Notes under the pieces: model-generated
The model's input: only the letters and a program-made list of their open reading frames with translations
The model's database searches: none
Told to the model about the DNA's origin: nothing
Program-made: the position numbers and the translations under genes
Source of the DNA: Fumia xinanensis
GTDB taxonomy: Bacteria > Bacillota > Clostridia > Oscillospirales > Ruminococcaceae
Assembly (NCBI RefSeq): GCF_014384905.1
Contig: NZ_JACRSV010000003.1
Span: 1 to 64,000 of the forward strand
DNA: 64,000 nt
Direction: 5' to 3'
Shown here: positions 34,118 through 43,063 of the stretch, in pieces
How positions within the stretch are numbered: position 1 is the stretch's first letter
Layout of the letters: each line of letters opens with the position of its first letter

Positions 34118-36085
34118 TTACGATTTCTCTTGAAAATACTGATCGATGCTCTCTAACAGCATCTGTTTTACTTTTTCTATTTCCAGGCCTTTGATTTGAG
34201 CGCCCGCCATGGTATGATGGCCGCCGCCGCCCAGTTTTTCCATAATCACCTGAACGTTGATAGCACCCATCGACCGGGCGGAAATGTTGATGACCCCATC
34301 GATCTCATACAGGACGAAGGAACCGTCCACCCCGTCAATTCCCAAAAGCTCATCCGCGGCCTGAGGCGCAACCACTCGCATATCATCGGACGAATAATCG
34401 CTCTCCGCCACGGCGCATCCCTTATAAATCTGGGCGGCCGCCACGATGCGGGTCTTCCGCTGGTAAGAGTCCATGGTGCTGGCGAACAGTTTCCGCACAA
34501 TGACAGTGTCCGCGCCGATGCGCTTGAGATAGGCCGCCGCCTCAAAAGTGCGGACGCCGGTTTTTAGAACGAAATTGCGGGTGTCCAGCATAATTCCAGA
34601 CAAAAGCGCCTGAGCGACCACCGAATTAATCCGGCAGTTATCCCCCATGTACTGAATCAACTCCGCCACCATCTCGGATGCGGAGGAAGCGTAGGGTTCG
34701 TGATAAAAAATCACCGCGTTTTCAATGTGGTTTACCATTTTGCGGTGATGATCGATGACTACTACCGTTTTGCAGCGGCGGTATACCTCTTCCGATTCTA
34801 AAAGGTTCTCGGTGTGAGTGTCACAGATGATGAGCAGGGTGTTGGGGGTAATTCGGAACTGGGCCTCCGCCGGATCGATGAACATGTCGGAGCACTCTTG
34901 CTGGCTCAGCATGTCGATGAGAATTTTCGCCAAATTCTTGTTTCTGTCGATTACCACGTCGGCATTTTTCCCGATGCTGCGGATGGCGTAAGCCATGCCC
35001 ACAGCCGCCCCGACGCAATCCAGATCCCCGAATTTATGTCCCATGACCAGCACCCGGTCCGCCGTCGCAATCAGCTCCGAGAGAGCATTGGCCACAATGC
35101 GGGTTTTGACCTTGGTCCGTTTTTCCACCCCTTTTGAAACGCCGCCGTAAAACTCGTAAAGGGTTTTATTTTTAATGACTGCTTGGTCTCCGCCGCGCCC
35201 CAGGGCCATGTCTAGGGCCTGCCGCGCGGAAACTTCACTCTGGGATAGAGTTTCTTCGCCTCTGCCGATGCCGATGGAAAGGGTAACCGGCAAATTACCC
35301 GCCGTTTGAATCTTGCGGATTTCATCCAGAATGCCGAATCGAGTCTCGATCATTTTCTCCAGATGCTGTTCCTCGGCAACCACCAAAAATTTATCCCCGT
35401 CATACCGCTTAATAAAACTGCTGGTCATATTGCTGATAAATTCTTCCAGCGTTGTGTCGATTTCCCCTAAAATTCTCGATTTTTCACTTTCCTTGGCCTG
35501 TTGCATGATTTCACCGTAATTGTCCAGCATGATAAGCATGACCGAAGGCCGTGTCAGCCGGTAAAGAGTCGCCTCCTGTTGGACTTGGGTGACGTCCAGA
35601 AAATAGAGGGTATAGAGCTTGACGTCATTTTCCTCTTTCTCAACTCCCAAAACTCGATACCAGCGGTTTTCATAAGAAATGAGTTTGCCTTCTGCAGTAC
35701 AGAAGTCAAGCAGAGGTTCTGTGGTTATCAAATCCACGTCTGTTCCATACAAGTCGTCTTTTAGAAGAATTTTTTCACTGAAGGACGGGCTATACCAGAT
35801 AATTTCCCGCCCCTCTGTGGCGATGACGACCGGGAGGGGAAAATTATGCAGATAGTTTCGCTGGCTGGTGTCCAGCTGGCCTACAACACCATCCATCATT
35901 TTATAGACTTTTTGATAAACGTTGTGTACCTGCCAAACCACTAAGCCGTCTATCGCCAACACCAACGGCAATACGATAAAAAACAGGATGGGGTTGATCA
36001 TCCAAAGAGCCCCTGTAAGAACAAGGGTAACGGCCATCAAGAGAAATAGATACCCTCTGATGCCCCAACTCTTTTTGTCTTTCAT
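34118..36085 (-). CDS. gdpP: cyclic-di-AMP phosphodiesterase GdpP
   Basis: GdpP degrades c-di-AMP and so sets osmotic and wall homeostasis. The 655-residue product has two N-terminal membrane helices (about 12-50), a PAS-like domain (about 75-170), a degenerate GGDEF domain (about 170-310), the DHH domain with GHKFGDLDCVGAAVG (about 345-360) and VVVIDHHRK (about 440), and DHHA1 with GGGGHHTMAG near the end. The usual first motif DxDAxG reads DLDCVG here, with Cys replacing Ala. It lies in an operon with rplI and dnaB, 91 bp after the RNase J gene. Confidence 0.95.
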   Translation of the reverse strand: MKDKKSWGIRGYLFLLMAVTLVLTGALWMINPILFFIVLPLVLAIDGLVVWQVHNVYQKVYKMMDGVVGQLDTSQRNYLHNFPLPVVIATEGREIIWYSPSFSEKILLKDDLYGTDVDLITTEPLLDFCTAEGKLISYENRWYRVLGVEKEENDVKLYTLYFLDVTQVQQEATLYRLTRPSVMLIMLDNYGEIMQQAKESEKSRILGEIDTTLEEFISNMTSSFIKRYDGDKFLVVAEEQHLEKMIETRFGILDEIRKIQTAGNLPVTLSIGIGRGEETLSQSEVSARQALDMALGRGGDQAVIKNKTLYEFYGGVSKGVEKRTKVKTRIVANALSELIATADRVLVMGHKFGDLDCVGAAVGMAYAIRSIGKNADVVIDRNKNLAKILIDMLSQQECSDMFIDPAEAQFRITPNTLLIICDTHTENLLESEEVYRRCKTVVVIDHHRKMVNHIENAVIFYHEPYASSASEMVAELIQYMGDNCRINSVVAQALLSGIMLDTRNFVLKTGVRTFEAAAYLKRIGADTVIVRKLFASTMDSYQRKTRIVAAAQIYKGCAVAESDYSSDDMRVVAPQAADELLGIDGVDGSFVLYEIDGVINISARSMGAINVQVIMEKLGGGGHHTMAGAQIKGLEIEKVKQMLLESIDQYFQEKS

Positions 36086-36176
36086 AGCAAAGCCCTGGCC
36101 TTTCCGATAAAATAATCCGCATAAACGAGATATATATTATACTTATAGTAAAAATATATTATATCTATTCTTAATG

Positions 36177-38174
36177 TTATATTTCCATAATAATAGGAAG
36201 GATCATCGGATCCCGTTTCGTCTTTTTATAAATAAAGGACGAAAGCTGGTCTTTGACCACTACCTTCAATGCACTCCACTCCCGAACGTTGCGTTCCTGG
36301 CAGTCGTCCAGCGCCTTTCGCACCAAGTGCCGCGCATCCTCCATTAGCTGTTCAGATTCCCGTACATACACAAATCCTCGGGAAACGATGTCTGGGCCAG
36401 CCACAACAGTGCCGGACTCGCTTTCAATGGTGACGACGACGATAATAAGTCCATCCTGTGCCAAATGTTTCCTATCCCGGAGGACGATAGAACCCACGTC
36501 TCCGACGCCGTAACCGTCCACGAAAACGTGACCCGCTTCGACGGAGCCGTTGACCTTCATGTTTTCGCCGTCCAGCTCAATGACCTGCCCCAGGTCGCTG
36601 ATGAGCATATGGTCAGGGGCAATCCCCAACTCCTGCGCCAGCGACATGTGCTGTTTTAAATGTTTGTACTCGCCGTGGACGGGGATGAAAAACTTAGGCT
36701 TGACGATGGACAGCATCATTTTGAGCTCCGCCTGACAGGCGTGGCCGGACACATGTACGTCGTACATGGATTTATAGATGACTTCGGCGCCCAATCGCAT
36801 CAAATCGTTGATAACGCGGGTGACGTGCTTTTCATTTCCGGGAATCGGGTGTGCGGAAATGATAATAAAGTCTTCGCTGGTGACGCTCACCTTGCGGTGA
36901 TCTCCCGCAGCCATCCGGGACAGAGCCGACATGGGCTCGCCCTGGCTTCCGGTAGTGACAAGCACCAGTTTGTTCTTGGGATAGCGCCCAATATTATCGA
37001 TATCGATCATGATGTCCTTCGGGACATTCAAATACCCCAGCTCGATGGCTTTCGCCACTACGTTGACCATGCTCCGCCCGGATACCGCCACTTTTCTTCC
37101 GCTTCTCGCCGCATTGTCAATGATCTGCTGGATGCGGTGAATATTGGAGGCGAAGGACGCGATAATAATCCGCTTGTTGCCCGCCTGATGAAAGAGGTTC
37201 TCAAAAGCGTATCCTACATTGCGCTCACTTTCGGCGAAGCCAGGACGTTCGGCGTTGGTAGAGTCAGACAACAGGCAGAGAACGCCTTTTTTACCCAGTT
37301 CTGCAAACCGGGCGATGTCGATCATACCGCCCTCAATAGGAGTGTAGTCAATTTTAAAGTCTCCAGTCTGGACGACAACGCCAACCGGAGTGGTAATGGC
37401 TACCGCCATGGCATCCGGGATGGAGTGATTGACGTGAATAAATTCCACAGACATACAGCCCATCTTGACAATACTGCCCGGAGTTACTGGATTGAGCTTC
37501 GCTTTACCCAACAGGCCGTGCTCCTTTAGTTTTCCCTCAATGAGTCCCAAGGCGAGCCTCCCGCCGTAAATAGGTACATTGATTTTCTTTAGAAAATAAG
37601 GGATGGAACCGATATGGTCCTCGTGTCCGTGAGTAATGACTACGCCGCGGATTTTTTCCACGTTTTTCTCTAAATAAGTGAAATCGGGGATGACGATATC
37701 CACGCCCAACATGTCGGCGTCGGGAAACGCCATACCACAGTCGACAATAAAAATATCATCGCCGTATTCATAGGCGGTCATATTTTTCCCAATTTCATGG
37801 AGACCTCCCAAGGGAATGATTTTCAAAGCTGGCTTTTTGGATTTGGAGCCTCCTCTTGGGCGGCGACTGCCGGACTTCTCGTTAGGATTCCGTTTATTCT
37901 CTTTGTTGTCAGCCTTTGTAGCCGGTTGTTTTTTTTCGTTCTTAGGTGTCTGTTTTTTACCGCCCTTATTAGGCGCTTTCGGCTTGTTATCCGCAGTCAG
38001 TTCCTTTTTAGCCGCTTCTTCTGCCGTTTTCGGCTTGCTGGAAGCTTTCGCGCCTTTGTTATACCGGCGGGAACCGGAGGATCGGGACTTTTTGGCGCCT
38101 CCCGCAGGAGCCGCTCCAGTGGATAGAGTTGCGTCGATAATTTTTGTGTCATTGTTTTGATTATTGTTGGTCAC
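36177..38174 (-). CDS. rnj: ribonuclease J with a basic N-terminal extension
   Basis: RNase J is a 5'-3' exonuclease and endonuclease of mRNA decay and rRNA maturation. The 665-residue protein has a Lys/Asn/Ser-rich, low-complexity extension of about 113 residues not found in B. subtilis RnjA (about 555 aa). The metallo-beta-lactamase core follows, with the zinc motif HGHEDH (about 182-187), then the beta-CASP domain and a C-terminal domain. The extension probably contacts RNA or ribosomes. An upstream in-frame ATG at 38195 has AAGGAAGG inside its own first codons; that sequence is 7 nt before GTG at 38174, so I take GTG as the start. Confidence 0.92.
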   Translation of the reverse strand: MTNNNQNNDTKIIDATLSTGAAPAGGAKKSRSSGSRRYNKGAKASSKPKTAEEAAKKELTADNKPKAPNKGGKKQTPKNEKKQPATKADNKENKRNPNEKSGSRRPRGGSKSKKPALKIIPLGGLHEIGKNMTAYEYGDDIFIVDCGMAFPDADMLGVDIVIPDFTYLEKNVEKIRGVVITHGHEDHIGSIPYFLKKINVPIYGGRLALGLIEGKLKEHGLLGKAKLNPVTPGSIVKMGCMSVEFIHVNHSIPDAMAVAITTPVGVVVQTGDFKIDYTPIEGGMIDIARFAELGKKGVLCLLSDSTNAERPGFAESERNVGYAFENLFHQAGNKRIIIASFASNIHRIQQIIDNAARSGRKVAVSGRSMVNVVAKAIELGYLNVPKDIMIDIDNIGRYPKNKLVLVTTGSQGEPMSALSRMAAGDHRKVSVTSEDFIIISAHPIPGNEKHVTRVINDLMRLGAEVIYKSMYDVHVSGHACQAELKMMLSIVKPKFFIPVHGEYKHLKQHMSLAQELGIAPDHMLISDLGQVIELDGENMKVNGSVEAGHVFVDGYGVGDVGSIVLRDRKHLAQDGLIIVVVTIESESGTVVAGPDIVSRGFVYVRESEQLMEDARHLVRKALDDCQERNVREWSALKVVVKDQLSSFIYKKTKRDPMILPIIMEI

Positions 38175-38467
38175 ATTACTACCTTCCTTTTTCATAATTG
38201 CAAAACAGAGGAAGGAAATGAGAAGAAAAGTCCTCTTACGGCCATTTCATGGCAGGACATCCAAGCCCAAAGGGAATTGGCCGCTCATCGGCTTCCCTTC
38301 AGGCTTCATTCAAACCCGTTTTGCTATGTAATTTTCGAAGCAGCGCCGTAGGACAGTGGAAACGAACCCTAAAACCCGTCCGTATTCGCTTCTCATGAGC
38401 TGCCAGGGGCTTTTCGCTTCATTGATCAATCTGATTCCGATCAAAATCCGAACAAATAGTCCCTTAT
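38175..38467 (-). other. long 5' leader of the RNase J gene
   Basis: About 287 nt lie between the predicted transcription start (~38461) and the GTG. Its composition is more GC-rich than ordinary spacers here and it has several short complementary blocks (for example AAGGGAAGCCG with GGCTTCCCTT-like segments near 38281-38310). I found no match to tmRNA, 6S, SRP or RNase P RNA, and no coding frame with a ribosome-binding site. Confidence 0.4.
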
Positions 38468-38496
38468 ATTGTACTGTTTTTTTTACTTCCTGTCAA
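38468..38496 (-). promoter_or_regulatory. promoter of the RNase J gene
   Basis: Perfect TTGACA (38496-38491), a 17-bp spacer and TACAAT (38473-38468) on the minus strand. Confidence 0.75.
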
Positions 38497-38580
38497 GATG
38501 CTGCCAACCTGCCTTTCTATAGCTTGTCTTTAGTATGGGTGTTATTGCTCTGCCCTATGCAGAAAATATTTTTTGTTCCC

Positions 38581-38616
38581 GACAAAAAAGTGCGCCGGTA
38601 AACACCGCCGCACTTT
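38581..38616 (-). terminator. terminator of murL-murD
   Basis: Stem AAAGTGCG / CGCACTTT extended inward by CGGT/ACCG, followed by a six-T run on the minus strand, 7 bp after the murD stop. Confidence 0.88.
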
Positions 38617-38622
38617 CCTATT

Positions 38623-39963
38623 TTATTCCTCCCCTTTGACGTATCTCTGAAAGTATTCTCCCCGTTCCTCGAAGTTTTTAAAAAAGCCATAGCTGGCTGC
38701 AGCCGGCGATAAAAGGCAGATCTCTCCTTTGTCAGTCACCTTCTTAGCCAAGGTCACCGCATCTTTTAAAGTATCCGCCAGCAAAATGTTTTTCTCGTTG
38801 AAAGTGCCCTTAGAGAACACCGACAAAAGCTGCTGAATCCGCTTATCGGTGTCCGGCATCAAAATGATGTTCTTCACCTTTGAGATGAGCAGGTACTGGG
38901 CAAGTTCTGTGTAATCCACGCCCCTGTCCATGCCGCCCAACAAAATTGTCCCAACATTTGGCAGGCTCTTCATCCCTTGAATGGTCGTCTCCCCAATGGT
39001 AGAGATAGAATCGTCGTAAAAGGTGATACCGTCATAAGTGCCCACATTTTGAAGGCGATGGGGCAGCGGTTCATAGGTCTTGAGAGCCCCCATAAACTGC
39101 TCATCGGAAACCCCGTACAGATGGCAGATTGCATAAGCGACCCCAATGTTATATAAATTGTGCTTTCCGACCAGTTTGCTGTCCTCTGGCTGTACCATCA
39201 GTTCATGCCCTTCGTAGCGGATGACCCCGTCTTTCACAAAAAGGGCGGCCTCCCGATTATCTGACGATATAGTGATAAGCTTCGGCGCCAGCGGAGTTAC
39301 ATCGTCTGCGTGAAGCATGTCGCAGATAAACACGTCGTTTGCCTTTTGATAACGGCAAATATTCTCCTTGGCGTAAATATAGTTCTCATAGGTTCCATAA
39401 TGATCTAAATGCTCTTCAAAGAGGTTCAGCAGCACCGCCACATGGGGGGAAACGTGGATGTATTCCAGCTGGTGGCAGGAAAGTTCGTAGACGATCAGAG
39501 TGTCCTCATTGATTTGGTCGCAGAGGTCAAAGGCTGGGATGCCGATGTTCCCCATGAGCAGACAGTTTGGATGGGCTGCTTTCAAAATATGATAGGTCAG
39601 CGTCGCTGTGGTACTCTTTCCCTTAGTCCCAGTGATGCCGATAACCTGATTCGAGAAGGCGCACAAAAACAGCTCTGTCTGGGAAGTGACCCGTTTAATC
39701 ACATCCGGGCTTTGGTCTTCCAGCACAATACCCGGACTCTTGAGAATCAAGTCGTACTTGTGCAAATCCTCCTGATATTTCTGCCCCATGATGACAATAG
39801 CGCGTTCCACCCCCCGGGTGTCGATTTCGCGCCGGTCGGCAATGGTCAATACCTGCTGAGGCAATTCCTTGCGAATAAAGCGGTAAGCGGCCTTCCCTTC
39901 TCGGCCAAAACCCAAAATCAATATTTTTTTGCCCTTTAACTGCTGGTAAATCTCCTTCATCAT
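38623..39963 (-). CDS. murD: MurD-type UDP-MurNAc-L-Ala:glutamate ligase, divergent
   Basis: Mur ligases of this type add glutamate to UDP-MurNAc-L-Ala in the cytoplasm. The 446-residue product has the Rossmann-like N-domain, the ATP loop GTKGKST (about 112-118), YELSCHQLE (about 159-167) where ordinary MurD has ELSSFQL, and LLNLFEEHLDHYG (about 178-190) where MurD has NxTPDHLDRH. These changes, plus the ATGA overlap with a MurL-type gene, suggest a MurD2-like enzyme that may use L-Glu instead of D-Glu. GAGGAGG lies 8 nt before the paired ATG codons. If no other murD exists in the genome, this is the essential one. Confidence 0.85.
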   Translation of the reverse strand: MMKEIYQQLKGKKILILGFGREGKAAYRFIRKELPQQVLTIADRREIDTRGVERAIVIMGQKYQEDLHKYDLILKSPGIVLEDQSPDVIKRVTSQTELFLCAFSNQVIGITGTKGKSTTATLTYHILKAAHPNCLLMGNIGIPAFDLCDQINEDTLIVYELSCHQLEYIHVSPHVAVLLNLFEEHLDHYGTYENYIYAKENICRYQKANDVFICDMLHADDVTPLAPKLITISSDNREAALFVKDGVIRYEGHELMVQPEDSKLVGKHNLYNIGVAYAICHLYGVSDEQFMGALKTYEPLPHRLQNVGTYDGITFYDDSISTIGETTIQGMKSLPNVGTILLGGMDRGVDYTELAQYLLISKVKNIILMPDTDKRIQQLLSVFSKGTFNEKNILLADTLKDAVTLAKKVTDKGEICLLSPAAASYGFFKNFEERGEYFQRYVKGEE

Positions 39964-41336
39964 CGCAATTCCTCCTCATTGAGCGCCTGTTTTAAAAGCG
40001 TCCCGAACCGGTTGGGCACCAAATTTTCCTCGTTATAATAACCTTCATAAGGGTTTAATCTGTCTTTATAATGCCCATATAGTCCGGTCTCTATGTAGTG
40101 AGCAAGCAGCAGCGGCAGCTTTCTGCCTTCTTTTAGCTGCCGTCCAACGGTCATAGAAAGAGCCACGTTGATTTCTTCCCGGCTCCCCACACATTCAAAG
40201 GGCTTTTCCGCCTCTACTCCGATGAGCTGATCGAGAATGGGCAGCATATTTTCGTCCTCTAAAAGATTCCGTCCAAAGATGCTGCAAAGCTCCTCTTCCG
40301 TCAAAAATGGTGATAAAATCAAAAAGACAAAAAGGCACTTGGAACAGCTGCCGCACCAAATGTCCTGTTTGCTCCCAGCGTTGCAGCTGCGGAAAATGGA
40401 ATGGTATGCCTTGAGTCGAGAAAAATATTCTGCGATCTGAAATTCGCTCCAAGGGCGCAATAAACTGAAATAATACACGCCGCTTCCAATGTATTTGGCC
40501 TCGTAATTATGAAAATCCTGTTCAAACTGAAAGCTTTTGGAATACTGATGGTTCACGTCGGTTCCAGCGACCGTGCTTTCGTTGGCGCTGGATTCGTTGG
40601 ATAAAACCACATATTTCCGCCCGGTCATATAAGCTGACAGCACGGAAGAAAACGCCACCAGCGCCGAAAAAGGAGTGTGTCCGTTTAAGAAGCCCTGCTT
40701 GTTCAGTTCCAACATATTGTGGTCCAGCGTCCGGGAAACTGAAACGATTTGATTCTTATCATATCCCGCTGTCTCAGCGCTTTTGATCGTCGCTCCGCGG
40801 GGGTTGATGATGTAACAGCGATTTTTTTCCCTTTCCCCTTTGAGCAGCTCCAGCGTCACAATGGAATCCTTTCCTCCGCCAATGGGAATGAGGCTCCCCT
40901 CCAGCTGGCGTGGGCCCTCCGCCTTCAAATATGCTTTTCCTTCCGATACAATGGTCATAAACGATTCTAAATCCGTCTCGACGCCATTTTTGTAGAAAAA
41001 CTCCCCCAGTCCGTTATAATACTGTTTTTTCCACCAGCAGACCTGCTCCTGTGAAAGTTTTCCCGCTTTCACTATCACCCGGGGCGAACAGGTAATTTTC
41101 CAGTAACTGATGAGTTCTACTAGTCCGATAGAAAAAAGAAGGTTTTGCACTACCGGATTCTCGGCTGAAATATTCTGCCTTTCTTCTTTGGGAAATACCC
41201 ACTCTGGATGGAATTCAGAAAGTCCGGTTATAAAAAAATGATACTGTACCTTTATTTTCTTTTCGCTTTCCTCAACCGAAAAGTCTTTATAGACGAATTC
41301 CGGATACTGCTCCCGGAAGGTCTCGAATTTATCCAT
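39960..41336 (-). CDS. murL: MurL-type UDP-MurNAc-L-Ala-L-Glu epimerase (putative)
   Basis: The 458-residue cytoplasmic protein has a PP-loop-like ATP motif IPIGGGKDSIVTLE (about 151-163), a conserved NESSANESTVAGTDVNHQYSKS block (about 247-268) and a cysteine cluster WCGSCSKC (about 327-334). This combination matches my recollection of MurL, the ATP-dependent epimerase that in Xanthomonas oryzae converts the terminal L-Glu of UDP-MurNAc-L-Ala-L-Glu to D-Glu after ligation by MurD2. Its stop overlaps the start of the MurD-type gene (ATGA), so both are made together. The identification rests on motif memory and context. A generic PP-loop ATPase is the alternative. Confidence 0.72.
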   Translation of the reverse strand: MDKFETFREQYPEFVYKDFSVEESEKKIKVQYHFFITGLSEFHPEWVFPKEERQNISAENPVVQNLLFSIGLVELISYWKITCSPRVIVKAGKLSQEQVCWWKKQYYNGLGEFFYKNGVETDLESFMTIVSEGKAYLKAEGPRQLEGSLIPIGGGKDSIVTLELLKGEREKNRCYIINPRGATIKSAETAGYDKNQIVSVSRTLDHNMLELNKQGFLNGHTPFSALVAFSSVLSAYMTGRKYVVLSNESSANESTVAGTDVNHQYSKSFQFEQDFHNYEAKYIGSGVYYFSLLRPWSEFQIAEYFSRLKAYHSIFRSCNAGSKQDIWCGSCSKCLFVFLILSPFLTEEELCSIFGRNLLEDENMLPILDQLIGVEAEKPFECVGSREEINVALSMTVGRQLKEGRKLPLLLAHYIETGLYGHYKDRLNPYEGYYNEENLVPNRFGTLLKQALNEEELR

Positions 41337-41437
41337 TGCACACTCTCCCTACTCGAATTCGTAATTCTATTCGGCAAAATTGATTATTCCAACCCATCAA
41401 AAAACCGTGTTTTACTTTTCAGTTTGCCTATGTGATT

Positions 41438-41443
41438 ATTATA
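41438..41443 (-). promoter_or_regulatory. extended -10 element for murL-murD
   Basis: TGC directly followed by TATAAT on the minus strand, about 100 bp before the murL ATG. No clear -35. Confidence 0.5.
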
Positions 41444-41512
41444 GCAGAATTTTTCTTTTTTGTTTGCATAATTATGGGATTTTTTGGGATAAAATTTCTA
41501 TTTACAAAAAAA

Positions 41513-41552
41513 GACAGCAAAAAACGGTTTCATCAGTTGATGAAACCGTTTT
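41513..41552 (-). terminator. terminator of the Met-Glu tRNA pair
   Basis: Perfect 15-bp stem AAAACGGTTTCATCA / TGATGAAACCGTTTT with a 2-nt loop, followed by a T-run on the minus strand. It begins within 2 nt of the tRNA-Glu 3' CCA. Confidence 0.9.
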
Positions 41553-41553
41553 G

Positions 41554-41628
41554 TGGTGACCCGTACGAGAATCGAACTCGTGATACCGCCGTGAAAGGGC
41601 GGTGTCTTAACCGCTTGACCAACGGGCC
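41554..41628 (-). tRNA. tRNA-Glu (anticodon TTC)
   Basis: The 75-nt cloverleaf has acceptor arms GGCCCGT/ACGGGTC, discriminator A and encoded CCA. The anticodon loop CTTTCAC carries TTC. It is the second gene of a two-tRNA unit. Confidence 0.95.
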
Positions 41629-41631
41629 GTA

Positions 41632-41708
41632 TGGTAGCGGCAGTTGGATTTGAACCCACGACCTTTCGGGTATGAACCGAATGCTCTAGCCAACTGAGCT
41701 ATACCGCC
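41632..41708 (-). tRNA. tRNA-Met (anticodon CAT), elongator type
   Basis: The 77-nt cloverleaf has acceptor arms GGCGGTA/TGCCGCT, discriminator A and encoded CCA. The anticodon loop TTCATAC carries CAT. The anticodon stem lacks the three G-C pairs of initiators and the acceptor is fully paired, so it is not the initiator. tRNA-Ile2 (C34 modified by TilS) is less likely given its close match to elongator Met sequences. Confidence 0.9.
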
Positions 41709-41746
41709 ATCTACATTTTGATTCCTTTTCACAAGGAACGGATTTT

Positions 41747-41775
41747 ATTTTATCACAGGAGTCAAAGTTTGTCAA
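41747..41775 (-). promoter_or_regulatory. promoter of the Met-Glu tRNA pair
   Basis: TTGACA (41775-41770), a 17-bp spacer and TAAAAT (41752-41747) on the minus strand, 38 bp before tRNA-Met. Confidence 0.8.
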
Positions 41776-41861
41776 CTATTTTTTGCAAAAACATGGAAAT
41801 CTCACTGTTTTTACGGCAAAAGGCACTCTTTTCTCCTCTTTTTTATGCAGAACGCAAAGAA

Positions 41862-41905
41862 AAACAGGGGAGCATCGGCCATCCTTGCGCCAATGCTCTG
41901 CTTTT
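41862..41905 (-). terminator. terminator of the Eis-like acetyltransferase gene
   Basis: Imperfect hairpin GAGCATTGGC / GGCCGATGCTC, then CCCTG and a T-run on the minus strand, about 30 bp after the stop. Confidence 0.6.
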
Positions 41906-41930
41906 CCTATTGTTTCGCATATTTAAAGTA

Positions 41931-43061
41931 TTATACATTGTCCATATGAGGAAAATAGACCGGAATGGGAAACCAGCTTTTTTCGACTGCCGACATCTCC
42001 GCCCCCGGCAGATACGCTGTCATAGGATCGAACAGCCGGCACATCATCGCGATATGGTCAAGCGACAAATCCCATTGTTCCGATGTTTCACAGACAGTCA
42101 CCACTCCGTTCTCCACCTTGATTTGATAACGTCCCACTTCATGAACATCGATCACATAACTCCCGTCGATGATTCCCTCAATCTGGCCTTTGAGCGTCAG
42201 AAATGCTTCGATGACGTTGGGGTAATTCAAAACATTGATACAGGCATTGTTGAGAATTTGAGAACGCTCACAGGTGCCGTACATCTCCCGGATGCAGTCT
42301 GCCTGGCTTGGCGCCATTAAGACAACCAGGTCGTTTTCCACCAGTTCCAGCAGCTTCAACACCACCGGCACTGTCTTAGCAGCGTCAGAAAGAACTATTT
42401 CCTCCACCGTTCCACTTGCCGGAATGAAGCAGCAGTAGCCGATAAGCTCACCTTTCGCGAAAATCCCATAGGGAATCGCGTCCCAGCTCGACGCCACTTC
42501 TACAAAATCCTCTGTTGTCCGTCCGGCAAACACTCCCTGCTGCCGATAAATGTCCAGACAAGGCTTTACATATTCCGGTTTTTCTTTCAGCGAAATAAGC
42601 TCAATACCCTTCGCTGAATAATCTTTCAGATGCCTTTTATTACTTTGATTATAGTCAAATTGCAGTTGGACTCCGCAGCGGGTAAATCCAAAATGTTCAT
42701 ACCGCTGCCGCTGGCCGGAAAGTACCATAAAATCCCCACCGTTTTGTTTCGCTTCCTCTACGGCATTTTTCATCAGTATTTTCATATAACCTTTTCCCCG
42801 GCTGTAGGGATGCACCGATACTGTTCCGATACCGTATGCTTTTAAAGACTTGCCTGCCGCTTGGAGCGATAATGGGAAATTACCCACCATCGCTTTGATT
42901 TTTCCGCCTTCTTTAGCCAAATGGTGGCACTGTGCCTTTTCTGGATGACCGTCATACAATTTCGGGAGTAGCGATTTAAAATCCAGCCGAAACACCAGAT
43001 TTCCAAAATCAATAATATCGTCGTAATCGTTTGAAGCACCTTTGCAGATCATTTCGTTCAT
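41931..43061 (-). CDS. Eis-like GNAT N-acetyltransferase
   Basis: The 376-residue product has an N-terminal GNAT domain with the acetyl-CoA motif SVHPYSRGKGYMKILM (about 90-105), a second GNAT-like middle domain and a C-terminal SCP2-like domain (about 300-370, VENGVVTVCETSEQWDLSLD), the three-part build of the Eis family. Eis enzymes acetylate amines such as aminoglycosides or protein lysines; the natural substrate here is unknown. GAAGGG precedes the ATG at 43061. The frame is open 165 nt upstream, but that lies within rsmA. The ATG sits 2 bp after the rsmA stop, so the two are co-transcribed. Confidence 0.85.
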   Translation of the reverse strand: MNEMICKGASNDYDDIIDFGNLVFRLDFKSLLPKLYDGHPEKAQCHHLAKEGGKIKAMVGNFPLSLQAAGKSLKAYGIGTVSVHPYSRGKGYMKILMKNAVEEAKQNGGDFMVLSGQRQRYEHFGFTRCGVQLQFDYNQSNKRHLKDYSAKGIELISLKEKPEYVKPCLDIYRQQGVFAGRTTEDFVEVASSWDAIPYGIFAKGELIGYCCFIPASGTVEEIVLSDAAKTVPVVLKLLELVENDLVVLMAPSQADCIREMYGTCERSQILNNACINVLNYPNVIEAFLTLKGQIEGIIDGSYVIDVHEVGRYQIKVENGVVTVCETSEQWDLSLDHIAMMCRLFDPMTAYLPGAEMSAVEKSWFPIPVYFPHMDNV

Positions 43062-43063
43062 TG

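Noticed and set aside
38175..38467. RNase J leader as tmRNA, 6S, SRP or RNase P RNA
   Set aside because: None of the conserved cores of these RNAs could be found on either strand.
38623..39963. Calling the ligase an ordinary D-Glu MurD without comment
   Set aside because: Its divergent motifs and coupling to a MurL-type gene make the substrate uncertain, so it is annotated as MurD-type only.
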